Part shown: positions 35,601 to 47,979 of the stretch, one piece after another | Numbering within the stretch: the stretch's first letter is position 1 | Layout of the letters: every line of letters starts with the position of its first letter | NCBI GenBank assembly: GCA_022661535.1 | Contig: JAKULF010000004.1 | Span: 3,410,001 to 3,474,000 of the forward strand | Origin: Eutypa lata | Taxonomy: Eukaryota > Ascomycota > Sordariomycetes > Xylariales > Diatrypaceae | Direction of reading: 5' to 3' | Length of the DNA stretch: 64,000 nt | Made by a program: the position numbers and the translations under genes | Notes under the pieces: generated by a model | What the model saw: only the letters and a program-made list of their open reading frames with translations | Databases searched by the model: none | What the model was told of the DNA's origin: nothing

Positions 35601-36531
35601 TAGAGTTCGGCATCTTGATCTCAACGCCATAGCATATAAGCGACCCTGCTTTTGCGCAGGGTTAGGAATGTTGGCTCCTCAAGCCAGTTCAATAGGTATG
35701 AAACAATAGAAACGCCTGAGTGAGATGTCAGCAAAAGGGGGGTTTTAAAATCCCTATCCATATTACATACATACATACGAACATAGAATTAAAAAAGTGA
35801 CCAGGGTTGGGGATGTTCAACCGTGACAAGGATGTGTCGATCTGAGCAGGGATTACAGCTCCAACCACTCCAACAATATGGTAACGTAGTTTAGGTGTCA
35901 GTAAGGGTGTTACCGACATCTGCCCGGAATCTACCCGGGTATCTATGAGATCACTAAAAGTTAACCTTTAATATCCACAGCATCAGAATCCAAAGACTCG
36001 GGCTACTACGTAGGAGCCACGGTACGCCAAGTATGACATGTCTGTATTTCCGGCTTATTACTGACCAGTACGTAGTTAGGAAGGCACTCAGGGCGCTTGT
36101 TTTCTTCGGTAGACCAATACCATGAGTGCCGAGATGTTATAGTGCTTTTGTGATCTACGAGGCCTTTTCAAAGAGTCGATGCCCTTACGTTACGTTAGTG
36201 GTGTAGTATTGTCATTTCACACACTTCAAAGCAGATTATCAAGATATTCTACCGTCAAGCGGCGCAAGCAGGGTAGCAGGGACATGCATTAGATCACCAA
36301 GCGTAGCCGATATAACGGTCACAGTTCGCAGGCACGACAGGTCGCCGGAAGTGAACCAATGTAACGGTGAACCCAGTCTAATAGGAGATTTAGAGATACC
36401 CTTTTCAGCGAATCGACGAGATATCGGCTGGGACATGTGATAATTACCGAACAGCTCGCAATTAAATCGGAGAAGCAGAACATTGAACATTGCTAACGTA
36501 CGTCGTACATGCGCATGCACCTAGCATCGTC

Positions 36532-36541
36532 TACCTAGGTA
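36532..36541. repeat. TACCTAGGTA palindrome, copy 5
   Basis: Exact copy inside CTACCTAGGTAG, followed by CTAGCTAAC. Confidence 0.7.
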
Positions 36542-39500
36542 GCTAGCTAACGTTAGGACGCCCATCTTTACAGGCGTGTGTAAGTCGATGGCTTTTCCTC
36601 AGTTGGCCTAGGCCAGGTTCTGGACTTTGGGGACGGCGTCAGCCAACTCCAGTCTCTTCGTGCCGTGTGCCCCACTTCGTCTTCTTGATCATGCAAGTAG
36701 CCGTCGTCGTCATTATGGTCCGACGTGGCTGCCTCTTACCAGACTTCTACCGGCCTAGATCCCGAATCCGGAGCCTTTTCGTTAGTTCGCTTCTACGGGA
36801 TTTGAATGGGATGTGTCTTCTAGGTAGCCCTACTACCCGTCCGGTTCCTCTAACAAAAGAAAAGAGCCCTCTCCCAACCTAGGCAAGCGCTTACATACTT
36901 CGAATAGATAATAGGGGTAAAGGGGGCAAATCAGTCCTTTCGGGTCCGAAAAGAAGAAAAAAGACGTCAACTCTCAGTAGCTACTTCGGCGAGACTATCG
37001 ATGGCGGCGACACTGCATCTCAAGGGAGCCATTAGCTCTCCACGTCCTGGGATGCATGGATCCCGACATGTTGGTACACAAAGATCGAGATGATTACTCA
37101 TGGGTACCTACGTCAGGACATTTGTATTGGTCCCAGCTACACCATCCATATATGTACGTGTAGGGCTTCGAGTCTGCATCATTTCCTATAGTCAAATCTG
37201 CTCCTGGGAAAAACTCATAGATCAGCATCATGGTGATACTAACTGGTTATGCTGCGGCACCACAAGAGAACACTAGTTTAGTGCCTGCATCAATGAGAAA
37301 GAATTGGGTGCTCCTGTCATTTGTGAGCTGTATGATCTAGTCGTACATATAACTATTGATGATGGCCTTTTGTCAAAATGGCTAGAAAACCGTTAGATGT
37401 GAGTGGCGCTGGCCGAACCAATCTGATATGGGCTCACTACGCCCTACCGGTACTAGAAGACCACCCGTCCTGCAAGAGGGGGGGGCATTCCCGGTTGGCC
37501 ATGCATGTCTTTATTAATTTCCATAGGCCCCTTTATATTGATCACATATGTGCATTCAATAGTCGCCTTTACCCCGAATTGGGCTCTGGGTAATCAATGC
37601 CCCTACCATATCTGTCTATAAGACAGCGGATATATGTGGCAATCCATGGCTACCGCCATAGAAAGCTTTACGGTCTGGGAGCTCGATATTACTTGCTATC
37701 CTTTTGCTCCCAAAGTGGTCAGGACGACATAATTCAGTCAGACTAGAGGAGGGTAATAAATGTTGGTTATTCCAGCCCACTCCGAGGTATCCGCGTCGCA
37801 TCGCGACCAGATCCACGGTACTCCTCAGTGAGATGATCCGCAATAAGAACCGCGCATATGTATATGTGAGATGAAGAATTTATACATAGCGCATCATCGA
37901 GACACGTATGTATCCCGGTGTCCATCGGCCGAATGCTGACGGGACCTACAACTCATCGCATGCAACCTTTCCAGGCAATAGGGAGACGAATCACGGTGAT
38001 CTCGACTCCCCAAAGATCACCCTGCGTCGATCCATAAATATTATCCTCCAATTGTTTTTCCTTCTACTTTTCTTTGGAAATTCAAATTTTGCATGGGAGA
38101 GAGAGAGGCAAGAGAGGCTCGGAAGGCTGCACTGGCGGAGATCCCTTGACTTTTTTTTTCTCTTCCCAAGCTACTGGGTTGCAGGAGAAAGCGCTTCATT
38201 TCTCACCACTCATAGCTCAGGACGCAGCGACAGGGGTCGCGGGTAAATGGGTAATCACAGATCTGACCTGCAACCAAAATTACTCAGCAGCTCCAGTTCG
38301 TTGCTCGGGTCGCTGACTTCGCGGCTTACGTCTGTCTGTCTATCTATCTCGCCCTCTTCGTGGCGCATAGCTCGAGAGAAGGATTCGATGTTGGTGCGTC
38401 AAAAGGCGCATGTAAACGTCTGCTGGTCATATGTATAAATGGTTGTAGGGGCTCAAACTATTGGGATTGGCTTGCCGAACTCTGCATTCCTAACACGCGG
38501 CCGCTCTAAATTGTTGGCAAAGATTTTTGCCATACGCTGGAGGAGAGATCTCCTTTTCCTCAGCATGACGGCCATATGGACGAGGCGCATATTGACGGGG
38601 AGGAGCTATTGGCTTTTCGCAGCTGAGACCTTGGAGCGCGAACTCTAGTCCTGCTCTCCACATACGTAGATTACTACTTCAGTAACAACCGCATGTCGTT
38701 ACATCCTGGTAACAGTCACGCTCGTTACGCTGATCACGACGTAGTTGAGGGTGTGGTGCAGTGCGGTGCTGGCAGTCCCTCTTGCTTGCTGGCTGGCTGG
38801 GTAGTGAGTGATGATGTAAGTTGTGATAGAACGAATCCCTCTTCTATCCGAGCCGAGTAATAGGTTAAAGTTGAGGACAATCCCCCATGTCGCTCTACCG
38901 GCGGCAGGGCAGATCCGATGTATGTATTAGCGTCAGTCAGGGGGTACCCTGTCCCTTACCTTCCGTTTTTGAACATGATGTGCTCCAAGGACCAGGTAGT
39001 TATGCTTGGGACCCGAGATTAATCAATCCCTGGAGCATATGTAGACGGCTCTTTGTGGGTACATGATCCCCACGCTGTGCTGTGCAATTACTACGAAGTA
39101 TAGTAGCTGTTATAGCACAATCAAAACAACGTCGTTTCGATCCTCCCCGATACCATTTCAAGCCTCATCACCGTTCAGGAGCGGGAACCGTCGCGTGGAT
39201 CTTCCGAAGAGACACGTTTTCCCCCTTCTTTCTTCTTTCTTCCTAGCGTCTGCGCGTGCTTGTTTGCCTGCCTGCCTGCCGAAGCGAGAGACACAAAAAA
39301 AAAGAAATACACAATTACGCTATCTACCTGTGATATCGACGTTGGCGTGCTGATTGCCCCGGCCTCCCTTTTTCAAGCCTCCTCACGCCAAACGTCTCCC
39401 TGAATTGACTAGTTAGTTACTTCCCGCCTCCGGCTTACTTACACGTGCGCTCCCGCTCGCGAGGTATTCACGCGAGCTCTGGCTAACCATGTAGAGCTAC

Positions 39501-41925
39501 CTAGAGTAGACAAAACTACGGAAAGTCTCAGGTTGCTGTAACCGAAAGACATTAGGTAGGGCCACGTTGGAGTCTCCTCCCGCCCTGCAGCAGAAGCAAA
39601 GAGACTGCTTCGCTTTAAATTATGTATGTACTCCAAGCGCCACGAGCAACTATTGCCGACCATCCTAGACATCGTTGCGGAAAAACTTAATAGCCAAAGA
39701 CATGTTTGGCAGAGCCTCTTGGTTGTTGGCAGACCTACCTTACTTATTGTCTCGCTTGCATGGCTGTCATATGCTAGATCATATGCGCCCAACTCTATCA
39801 CCTATGTAACTATATGCTCTCTCTCGTGTAGTCCATAACTGGAATAGACTCCCCTAAGGATAACCCCCCTACTTTGAATACTAAGCCTGTTCGTGTGAAA
39901 TATAACTCGTCACATTCAAAGTAGGACCATGATCGTGACACTACCCATGTGTGTCGATCGATATAGTGATATTAGGAGAGTTAAGTTGCCTAAAGGAATG
40001 TTGTGTCTCGATTCGAGCGCTCTCAACCGTTACGACTTGCCTATTGCATGGACTTTGACATCCCCCCACTTACCAACTCGGTCAACCTCCCATGGCGTTC
40101 TCGCCCCTTTGGAGTGACTCTTGGAGCGGCAAGCCATGAATGACCCCGTCGATCATGTCACCCCATGCGTGCAGAAGAAAAAAAAGCACCGACATATAAT
40201 AAGCCGCCTCTGCAGACAGCCACATTATTTTTTTGCTCACAAAGGCAAGGCTCAGTATCACAATCCAGATATGCAGCTAATGGAGGTGGGCCATCCCTTG
40301 CGCCATCTTGATTCCCGACGGGTACTCGCATGCTCGCCAGCTACGCATTGGTCAATGGGGGGTGAAGGTTATCTCAGCTACGGGAAGGGCTTCTAGATCC
40401 ATGGGGGTAGAGAAAATGGTTCACCGAAATCTTCTTATCTGAATCATTATTCCCTTGGATCCGAAGAAAATGAGGTTATGATATATGACTTCAATATAGC
40501 TGCCGGGCCCTGCGGCTCGCCTCCCCGTGAGTATTGGCTGGCCTACTCAGCCCGATCACAGTTGAAAGGGCCTCCCGCGCTCAGCGCTGGGGGTTACCTA
40601 TATGTCCAATACCTAAGCGTCCCTGTATACTTTTACATAGCTATCTGTACGATTCGGTGCAGGATGATGGGGGAAGGGGGGGAAAGGGAGATTGGGTAGC
40701 ATCCCATGTGTCGATCAGCCTAGTATGGATCACCAGCGGGGGGGCAAGGGGGGGAACGTTGCTACTCTGCGCGTGATATCCCGCTTGTTGGCTCCCGTGT
40801 CCAACAGAGCAGAGCAGAACTCCAAATCCCCCATTTTGGGATTGGCATTCCTTCGAACCCCGGTCAGAGCAATGCCACCCGCTGTGACTGATCCGATGTT
40901 GCACATGATATTGCTACCATAGTATGTGCTTCTCGGACTTCATTCACATGGCTTGAGAGATGGCGTTGTATGTGTCTGATTCTGGTGGGGGGTTGAGGCG
41001 GGCATATTAGCCTGGGATAGCGCAGGGAAAGGGTGCGATCTTAAGGGGTGAGGGGGAGGGCTTGGAGGCACTCGGTTCCTCTAACTCGCGGCGTAGCCTT
41101 GGTTCAGGGGTGGTCAGGGGCTAGCCTCTAGTCAGCTTATGTTTCTATCAATAATGGTTCACATTGTTATATTGAGCTCGTTTACGAATGAATCCTGGAC
41201 TTTCTCACCAATTACAGTTGGTGAGGCCCCTCCCATAATGATGCTAGGTGACTAGAGAATAACCCTTCGGCATTCAGCCTACGAGAGTGCCGTGGATGGC
41301 GCCCCAACCGATGTTACCTGGATCGTGTAACTGATTTATCTTATGTGCCGTTGCGGAGTATTCACAGCCTCATGCAAGCTTCGTCAAGCTCGAGGCGATG
41401 TCTGCCGAGGGCGGTCTCGTCTACGCCTCCCCATTGTAGTGTATGACGCTTGACACTAGCCTGCCACGTCGATATACCACCCTTTGGACTTTTTCAACCC
41501 TCTTAGCAATGGTGTGTATTTGCCCCTGAATATTGGTATGGCATTATATCAGCTCGACAACCCATATTAGCCAGTTAGAGCCTCGGAGCTCAAGTACTGC
41601 AAATGGTTCCCCTCCAACATTCCAGCGCACACATCTCACCAGTCGATCAGCTTTTGGAAATATTATCTACTTCTTGTAACACGGCTGAGCTGTCCTCGAT
41701 ATTCCCCGAAGCATATTGCATATTTAATTTTTTTACCTCGAGCGTTAGTCGGATAACGGCGGGAGCCTACTGGGAAAGATGCCAGACGTCTGAGCCGATT
41801 ACCCCTAGTTCGCCAACTTGCTTATATTGATGTCGTGTAATATAACAGGGACCACAGAGCGACACAATTATTGTATGTATGTTTCTTGATATTCATAGTC
41901 TCTATATCAATATTCTCCTAAGTGT

Positions 41926-42303
41926 ATGCAGATCGCTCGTGACACTATTCGGGCATGTACTCGGGAACTAGAAGGGGCCGCCGAACAGTATGCTCATCCT
42001 ATGCTAAGAGTGGTTAGGGACAGCCATCAACTCACAGCAAGTGCGGGCGTGACGCTTGTGGATTATTGCGCGCCAGCTCGCAACCCTACGACGCTGTATG
42101 ACTCGATTCACGCCATCATAAACGCATGCGAAGGTTTACAAACAATTGAGGGGTACTATATCCGCATCACACCGGACTGTTCCTGTCACAGCGGCGAGTT
42201 TCCTCCTATCCCGATCCCGCTTGGAGACGCGATGACGAATCATTTGTCCCTCGTTGCCTCTCAACTTGTGTTAATAGTAGCTTATGAAGCGAGCGAACAT
42301 TGA
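41926..42303 (+). CDS. Tentative small ORF next to the NLR gene (125 aa)
   Basis: Not recognised. ATG at 41926 and stop at 42301-42303; the composition is more balanced and GC-richer than the surrounding desert, which is the only sign of coding. No signal peptide, membrane segment or domain is visible; a cysteine pair occurs in DCSCHSGE. It lies convergent to the NLR gene, 310 bases from its stop. It could be a real small gene, a remnant exon or chance. Confidence 0.3.
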   Translation: MQIARDTIRACTRELEGAAEQYAHPMLRVVRDSHQLTASAGVTLVDYCAPARNPTTLYDSIHAIINACEGLQTIEGYYIRITPDCSCHSGEFPPIPIPLGDAMTNHLSLVASQLVLIVAYEASEH

Positions 42304-42613
42304 GTCTCAGTATACCTGTATTAGCCTACACGACGCGTTGCTGAGCTTGGGAATAATGCCACTCGTCGAATATAGGGGGGCAGTCAGAGGCCATTTCACT
42401 ATGATGTGAGTTCTTCTAGATTGGAAAACATAACAAGTCATGACTAAAGCCATTGTGCTTTCAACAATCTAGGCATAGCGCGTTGCGCTTTGTAGCACAT
42501 CAGTGAAGCTCACAAGGGCATAATGCATACGTTAGGGCTATTCAGGGGGCATATGTAAAAAGAAAGTACTATCAAGTGAATCCATCTCAACACAGGTCAA
42601 TATCAGATCTTTA
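42304..42613. other. Spacer at the 3' end of the NLR gene
   Basis: AT-rich; nothing is recognised beyond the presumed 3' UTR of the NLR gene. Confidence 0.5.
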
Positions 42614-45600
42614 TCAATCCATACTCGCCGCTTCCAGCATGTCCCTGATGTCATCGTCGCTGGCTAGGTCAACTGGCATCAAGCCTCTACAATCTCTCTT
42701 CGTAACAACAGCCCCCTTTCCTAAGCAGAGTCGGATAATGGCTTTATGGCTTCTCCATGCAGCTAAATGCAGTAGGGTATTACCCTCTTGATCCTGGGCG
42801 TCTACATCAGCGCCGTGATGTAGAAGAATCTTCGCATGGGCAAGGGCAATGTCCGGGTCGTATTTGCCGTCCAGGGGGTCGTATGTGTAGAGAACGTGGT
42901 GTAGCGAGGTCATGTCTACCCCATCCCTTGCATCAACATCTTGGCCTCTCCCGAGTAGCACCTCCAAGATTTGAGCACCATCTGGGCTGGTGGATGTAGC
43001 CGCCAAGTGCAGGATAGTGCGCCCAAATTCATCTAGTAGATTAATGTTGGCGCCGCGCTTTAGTAGCCATTCTACTACCACCAGTGCTCCAGACTCTGCC
43101 GCCATGTGTAGAGGGGAAAGGCCGTTGCATATGGTTAAGTTTACATCCGACTGTTTAGTCAACAACTTCTCGAACACCTTGATCGGTTCTTGGAAATTAT
43201 TGCCTTGTAACGCTAGATGAAATGGTAGTAACCCCTGGTGTGACTTGATTTCCTTGTTTGCACCATAGCTTAGAAGAACATATATATGCTCATCGCTTGC
43301 CAGGCCGGCAGCCATGTGCATTGGAGTACGTCCGAACTTGTCTTGTGAGTCGGGAGAAAGTCCAAGCTCAAGTAAATGTGATAGTATCGAACTTGAGTGA
43401 TTAATTGCAGCATAGTGGACTGGAGTTAAATATTGCACACTTTCGGGGTGGCCAATCCAATCAGGAAGACCCTCTGGTACTCGCACGCTTTCCACGAGCA
43501 TATGGACAGAGCGGAGGGTTCCGAACCAGCATGCCATATTGATGAATGGACGTATCCATTGCCTATGGCCCTCTAAGGAGGTTCGATACGTATTTATCAG
43601 GGTCAGCAATGACGATTCTTGACATCCCAATAAAACCCATATATTCGAAGGGCTAAGAAACGGGATGTCATTGTGATCGAAATCGATCCCTTCACTCAGG
43701 ATTCTGGAAATCTCTGCCCAGTCAGTGGCTGAAGCTCGTACTTTCCTAATGAAACCACGCGAACCACCTTCATTATATATCTTATCTCCTGCATTAGCTA
43801 ATGCAGCAATGGCTTGAATGCGATACCAAGGGTCTGCGTATGTGGTGCTTGTATGGTTCAGTAGATGTTTGACTAGGTCAACGTTGCCTGATGTAACGGC
43901 CCCTGCTAAGGCATTGTTGGATGCGACAAAAGGAGAAGACGTTAGTGAAACGTCGGTCACCTCGGCACCAGCTTCCAACAATAACTTTGCAACGTTCAAA
44001 TTACCTTTACGACAGGTATCGGATAAAGGGGTATTGTTATGGGGCCCCCTTGCCTCGATGTTGGCCCCATGCCTTATAAGAACTTCGACCGTTCGAATAC
44101 TGCTTCGTGATATTGCAAGGTGAAGGTAACTTCCATAAGCCTGTGTCCACGAGTCGACATCTAAAAGACCATCGATACATCGCATTGTAACAAAATGTGA
44201 TAAATCGTACTCAACAGCAAGACGATTCGAGTCGTAGTCTTGATTCAAGACTTGCGTTGGATGGAATTTGTTGTGAATATCTCGCCAGATGTCGAAGAGC
44301 ACAGGAGAGCTGAGATATTGATTATAAATCTCCCTACTCTCGGGGGATTCAGACTCTTCTGCCCATTCCATTTCCTGACCGTGAGATATCCAATGTTCCT
44401 CCGCGTATGATAATAGAGGAAACCTTGACCTAGATAGAACAGCCTCGGAGTAAGTTCTTCGGCCTTGCCTAAGTTTCAGGCGTCCAGGTATGGCTTGGAC
44501 TTCAGCTAGGCCCAAATAAGTGACACATGCCCGTCCGAGTACAGAGTGGCCGTGTTTCATCAAGGTAGTCAAGTCCAACACTGTACTGTGTTTCTCGGTG
44601 CCTTGTTCCAAGAAATCCCGGACGGACTGGTGAATGAACTGGATGGAATTTTCGTCCACCCCGCCAGCTTCATTGTTAGACAAAGCATCATTCAGCATCT
44701 TCACCTCTACCAACCCACCGCACGTATTGCGTATGCGTCGCTTCATGGAATCATCGTCTTGAATGACATCTGGTGACTTCTTCATATCTTCCTCGCTTTT
44801 AAACGCGCAGCTATCAAGCGCAAGAATGTAGCGGATCTCCTTTAGGTTGAGAGGCCGCTTGGCTGTGAGAATAATTGCCAATATTCTCCGAGTCTCTGGC
44901 ATATGAGTCGGATTTACACTGCTCAACAACCTGGAGAAGACACCGTGTAATTGATCCGGAGTGTCTATGATCCCTTTTACTTCAGCCAATGTTGCGCCCC
45001 CTTCAACAGCTTTTTGGACATCCTCTAGCACTAGGGTCACCCAGAGGAAAATACCATCGGCTCGATGCACAATACATTTCTTTAGCTGCCTCATCTCATC
45101 ATCAAATCTAGGCCCTATGGATAGTCCGCGCCATTGGGTTTCAATAAAATTGAGAATATCAGCCTGGTTCTTTTCGTGTAGGCTAAAACCGCCAGAAGGG
45201 TGGCCAATATTATAAAGGGGCGTATCGCGACAAGAAAAACAGATGTGGATAGTATCTTCGTCACACTCCTCGATAATTTTGTGAAAAAGGTCGATGACGT
45301 GCCTGGAGCTTAAGTTAAGTGTTTGACATTCGTCAACTGCATCAACAAGAATGAATATCTTATGACGCTGTGATGTCCATTTCAGCGACTTGAATAAGAG
45401 GTCTGTCAAGTCGGAAAGAGCCCACCGCACCACAGGGTGGGTTCCAATAGTAGGGACATCTACTGCCCCGGAAGTCATTTTCCTTCTACTGATGAGTAAC
45501 CAGTCGTCTTTGATGTAGTCGAAGAGGCAAGGATTCTCCAGAATAAGCTGCAGTAAAACTGATTGTAAGAATCCATCAACTGTTTTCTCAACTTGTTTGC

Positions 45601-47105
45601 CACGACTGTTGAAGAAATGATGAACGGCGATTGGAAACTCCGTAGTAAAGTGTTTTCGTATGACCCTATTGAGAGCACTCATTAGAACGGACTTGCCACT
45701 GCCAGGTTTCCCGGCGATGGCGAAGATACCACTTCCTTTACGAATCCATCTCATGAATTGGCTCTCTTCGCCCCAAAGCCATTGTAAAGAACCCGGATGT
45801 GGCCCTTTTGGCTGATCTGGCATTGAAGGCAAGAGTGGATCGCCAAGGGCAACAATCAATTCTGTCCAGGTTAGCTGGTTCTACTGCCTGGGCTGGCTGA
45901 CTTGCCTTCTTTCAATCTAAGCGAAGTTTCTATTGTCCTGTTAACTCAAAAGCAGTATGGAAAGATGACTTGGTTAATACCTTCGTCTTTAGCTTGAGCT
46001 ATTCTTTCCAGGATGTCCATTGTTGTTCTATGCAGAGTCTGGCATATTGTGTGATAGAAGTCGTCGTTTGAACTATGGAAACGAACAAGATCTCGATGGT
46101 TTCTAAAAACAGGAACGTTTTCAGATGTTTCTGAATCAAATACAGCTGATTCTCTGCCCACGACCTAAATGAAGATGGATTAGATACTCTACAGTGGCGA
46201 TATATGTGTGTAGTGTCTAAGAGCGTTCTACCTAAAGGGAAATTTTAGGAGGGGAAATCAAACTTACAAGACCACCGACAAATCCTTGTGGGGATTGTTC
46301 ATAGAAATTCATAATTGTAATTCCGGCTTTGATTTGCATAAACTGTGTATTCATCATGTATGCCTCATCGGCCTCTGGAAGTAAAGTGGGAAGAATACTA
46401 GGTGGTACGGCATGATTGACAATTGGTCCGATCTTTATGGCCAATTGTGTCCTAGACTTTTGTAGAGCCGAACTTCCTCTATGTGGTACGCCGAAGAACA
46501 CCACGATCTTTGTCGAGTGTAGGATGTCGGCATCAGTCTTGCGGTTAGAGCTCAATATCAGGGTCTTGTAGGTGTTAAGCAATGATCTCTGAGACTAACT
46601 TGAAGGATATTGAATATTCACCTGTTTGATTACGAGGCCACCTAGACTGTGGCCGAGGAACACAATGGGTCTCTACATCCGCAGTAAGTTAGTTTACTGC
46701 AGCCTTGAACTTATTTGGTGAATTTGTTACCTGTCGCTCAATTCGATTGTTCCTTAATTGTAAGAGGAAATTCTCAGCATGTTGCTGAACACCCATGTAA
46801 TTCCCACTGCCCTTAGCAACATTGGAAATATAGCCAAATAGTATTATTCTGGCCGGTGGGATGTGCCGAAAAAGGTCTCGTGGCCAAAAGAAGCCACTTT
46901 CCTCGCTCCGGAAAGTGCTGTAAGGCGATCCATTGAGGCCGTGAATTATAAATACACTAAATCATCAAGTTTACACATTTAGGACAACTCTGGTTATTGT
47001 GTATGTGGGAACTTGGGCCACAGACTCTAGTACGGCGTCATGAGGGTTGTGTAGAACAGTTAGCCCCTCTCGTCGAATCCCTTCATTGTTTCTCAACTCG
47101 GACAT
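42614..47105 (-). CDS. NOD-like receptor: SesB-like hydrolase, NACHT, ankyrin repeats
   Basis: STAND-class receptor of the type used in fungal self/non-self recognition and cell-death control. Six exons with consistent phases give about 1,369 aa: 47026-47105, 46731-46956, 46622-46672, 46268-46588, 45981-46164 and 42614-45861. The N-terminal alpha/beta hydrolase shows VFIIHGLNGSPYSTF (about 28-42), the nucleophile elbow GHSLGG with Ser111, VVFFGVPHRGS, and a probable catalytic His249 (RNHRDLVRF). The NACHT ATPase has a P-loop GKPGSGKS (338-345) and Walker B FILVDAVDEC (about 457-466). The C-terminal part (about 864-1358) holds eight or so ankyrin repeats, for example TPMHMAA, SPLHMAAESG and NTLLHLAAW. 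These repeats are divergent from each other, unlike the near-identical repeats of fast-evolving incompatibility NLRs. The exon 1 donor (GTCTGT) is non-optimal but gives the right phase. All key motifs are intact. Confidence 0.88.
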
Positions 47106-47979
47106 ATTTGAGAACCTCTAGAGAGTAGATATTCTGATAGAACTAGCTTAGTTGGAGCTGAGTGGATTTAGGGAGTTGTTAAATAGACAATTGTGTCTCT
47201 CAGGACTATGTAGGTGTGCCGAAGGATTTCTTAGCATCAACTCGGTGACTATTACGGAGTAGAGATACATTAGTTGTAGCAGTATAACACCCCCTCTTGC
47301 CTTATTTGGGCTGCTCCAGCTTGGTAAGCAGATGAAACTCATACTGACCAGCAGGTCGTATCATAATCTGGGTACTGCCCTGCGGCAGGCTTTTTGTAGC
47401 CAATAGGGATTTAGTATCATTACGTATGAATTGAAAGTGCAATTATGCATACTACGTAGTAGCCGGAAGCAGTCGAAGACCTGAGTCTAGACCATGCCCC
47501 AGATGTGTTATGCAACCACGGAGTCTGTTCACAAGGCATTCTTATGTGAAGTCTTGGAGTCTGATGATAATGATTGGACTTGGGGCGGGGGGGTCTTTCG
47601 AGCACAGCCGGATTGGATTGCTGCGCCTGTACAGCACAATGTAACTCAAGGCACACTGACCAAATCAGGCCCCTACTCTAGACGGTCGCTTAATAATTAA
47701 ATAAATTCATTTCAATCGTCTATTAAGTGGTTGATAACTTTCAACTTTCCACGGTGAATTCAACACATTCAAGTCTCTACTAGGACGTGTATTGGCAGTA
47801 ACCAATACCCAATTCTTAAAGAGAGGGATGAAATATAGTGCTATTATTTGACATGGGTAAACCACTTTCATATTTTCCCAAAGCGTAATTCAAAACCACC
47901 AGTCAGGTTTAGCTGAACATGACATTCAGAGTCCAAGAACCGCCTCACATCAGTCCAAGCAACCACACCAACACAACGC
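47106..47979. other. Shared divergent promoter region of NLR and AAA genes
   Basis: About 0.8 kb between the NLR start (minus strand) and the AAA ATPase (plus strand). No gene is supported. An ATG at 47919 opens a 27-codon frame that could be a first exon or a uORF of the AAA gene. Confidence 0.5.

Larger units (their letters stand above)
30651..41925. other. 11-kb gene desert
   Basis: No supported gene in over 11 kb. All frames are interrupted often; the longest frames (about 90-120 codons, for example at 37908-38246 and 39439-39801) lack recognisable content. It contains two TACCTAGGTA palindromes, a GT run near 34771-34781 and a small hairpin at 35643-35662. The stretch next to mtfA presumably carries its promoter. 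Confidence 0.5.

Noticed and set aside
37908..38246. 112-codon ORF with a short hydrophobic segment
   Set aside because: T-rich tracts create the hydrophobic part; no other support.
40845..40885. TTCGAACC with flanking GGCATT/AATGCC, tRNA-like on the minus strand
   Set aside because: The arms are only about 33 bases apart and no cloverleaf can be drawn.
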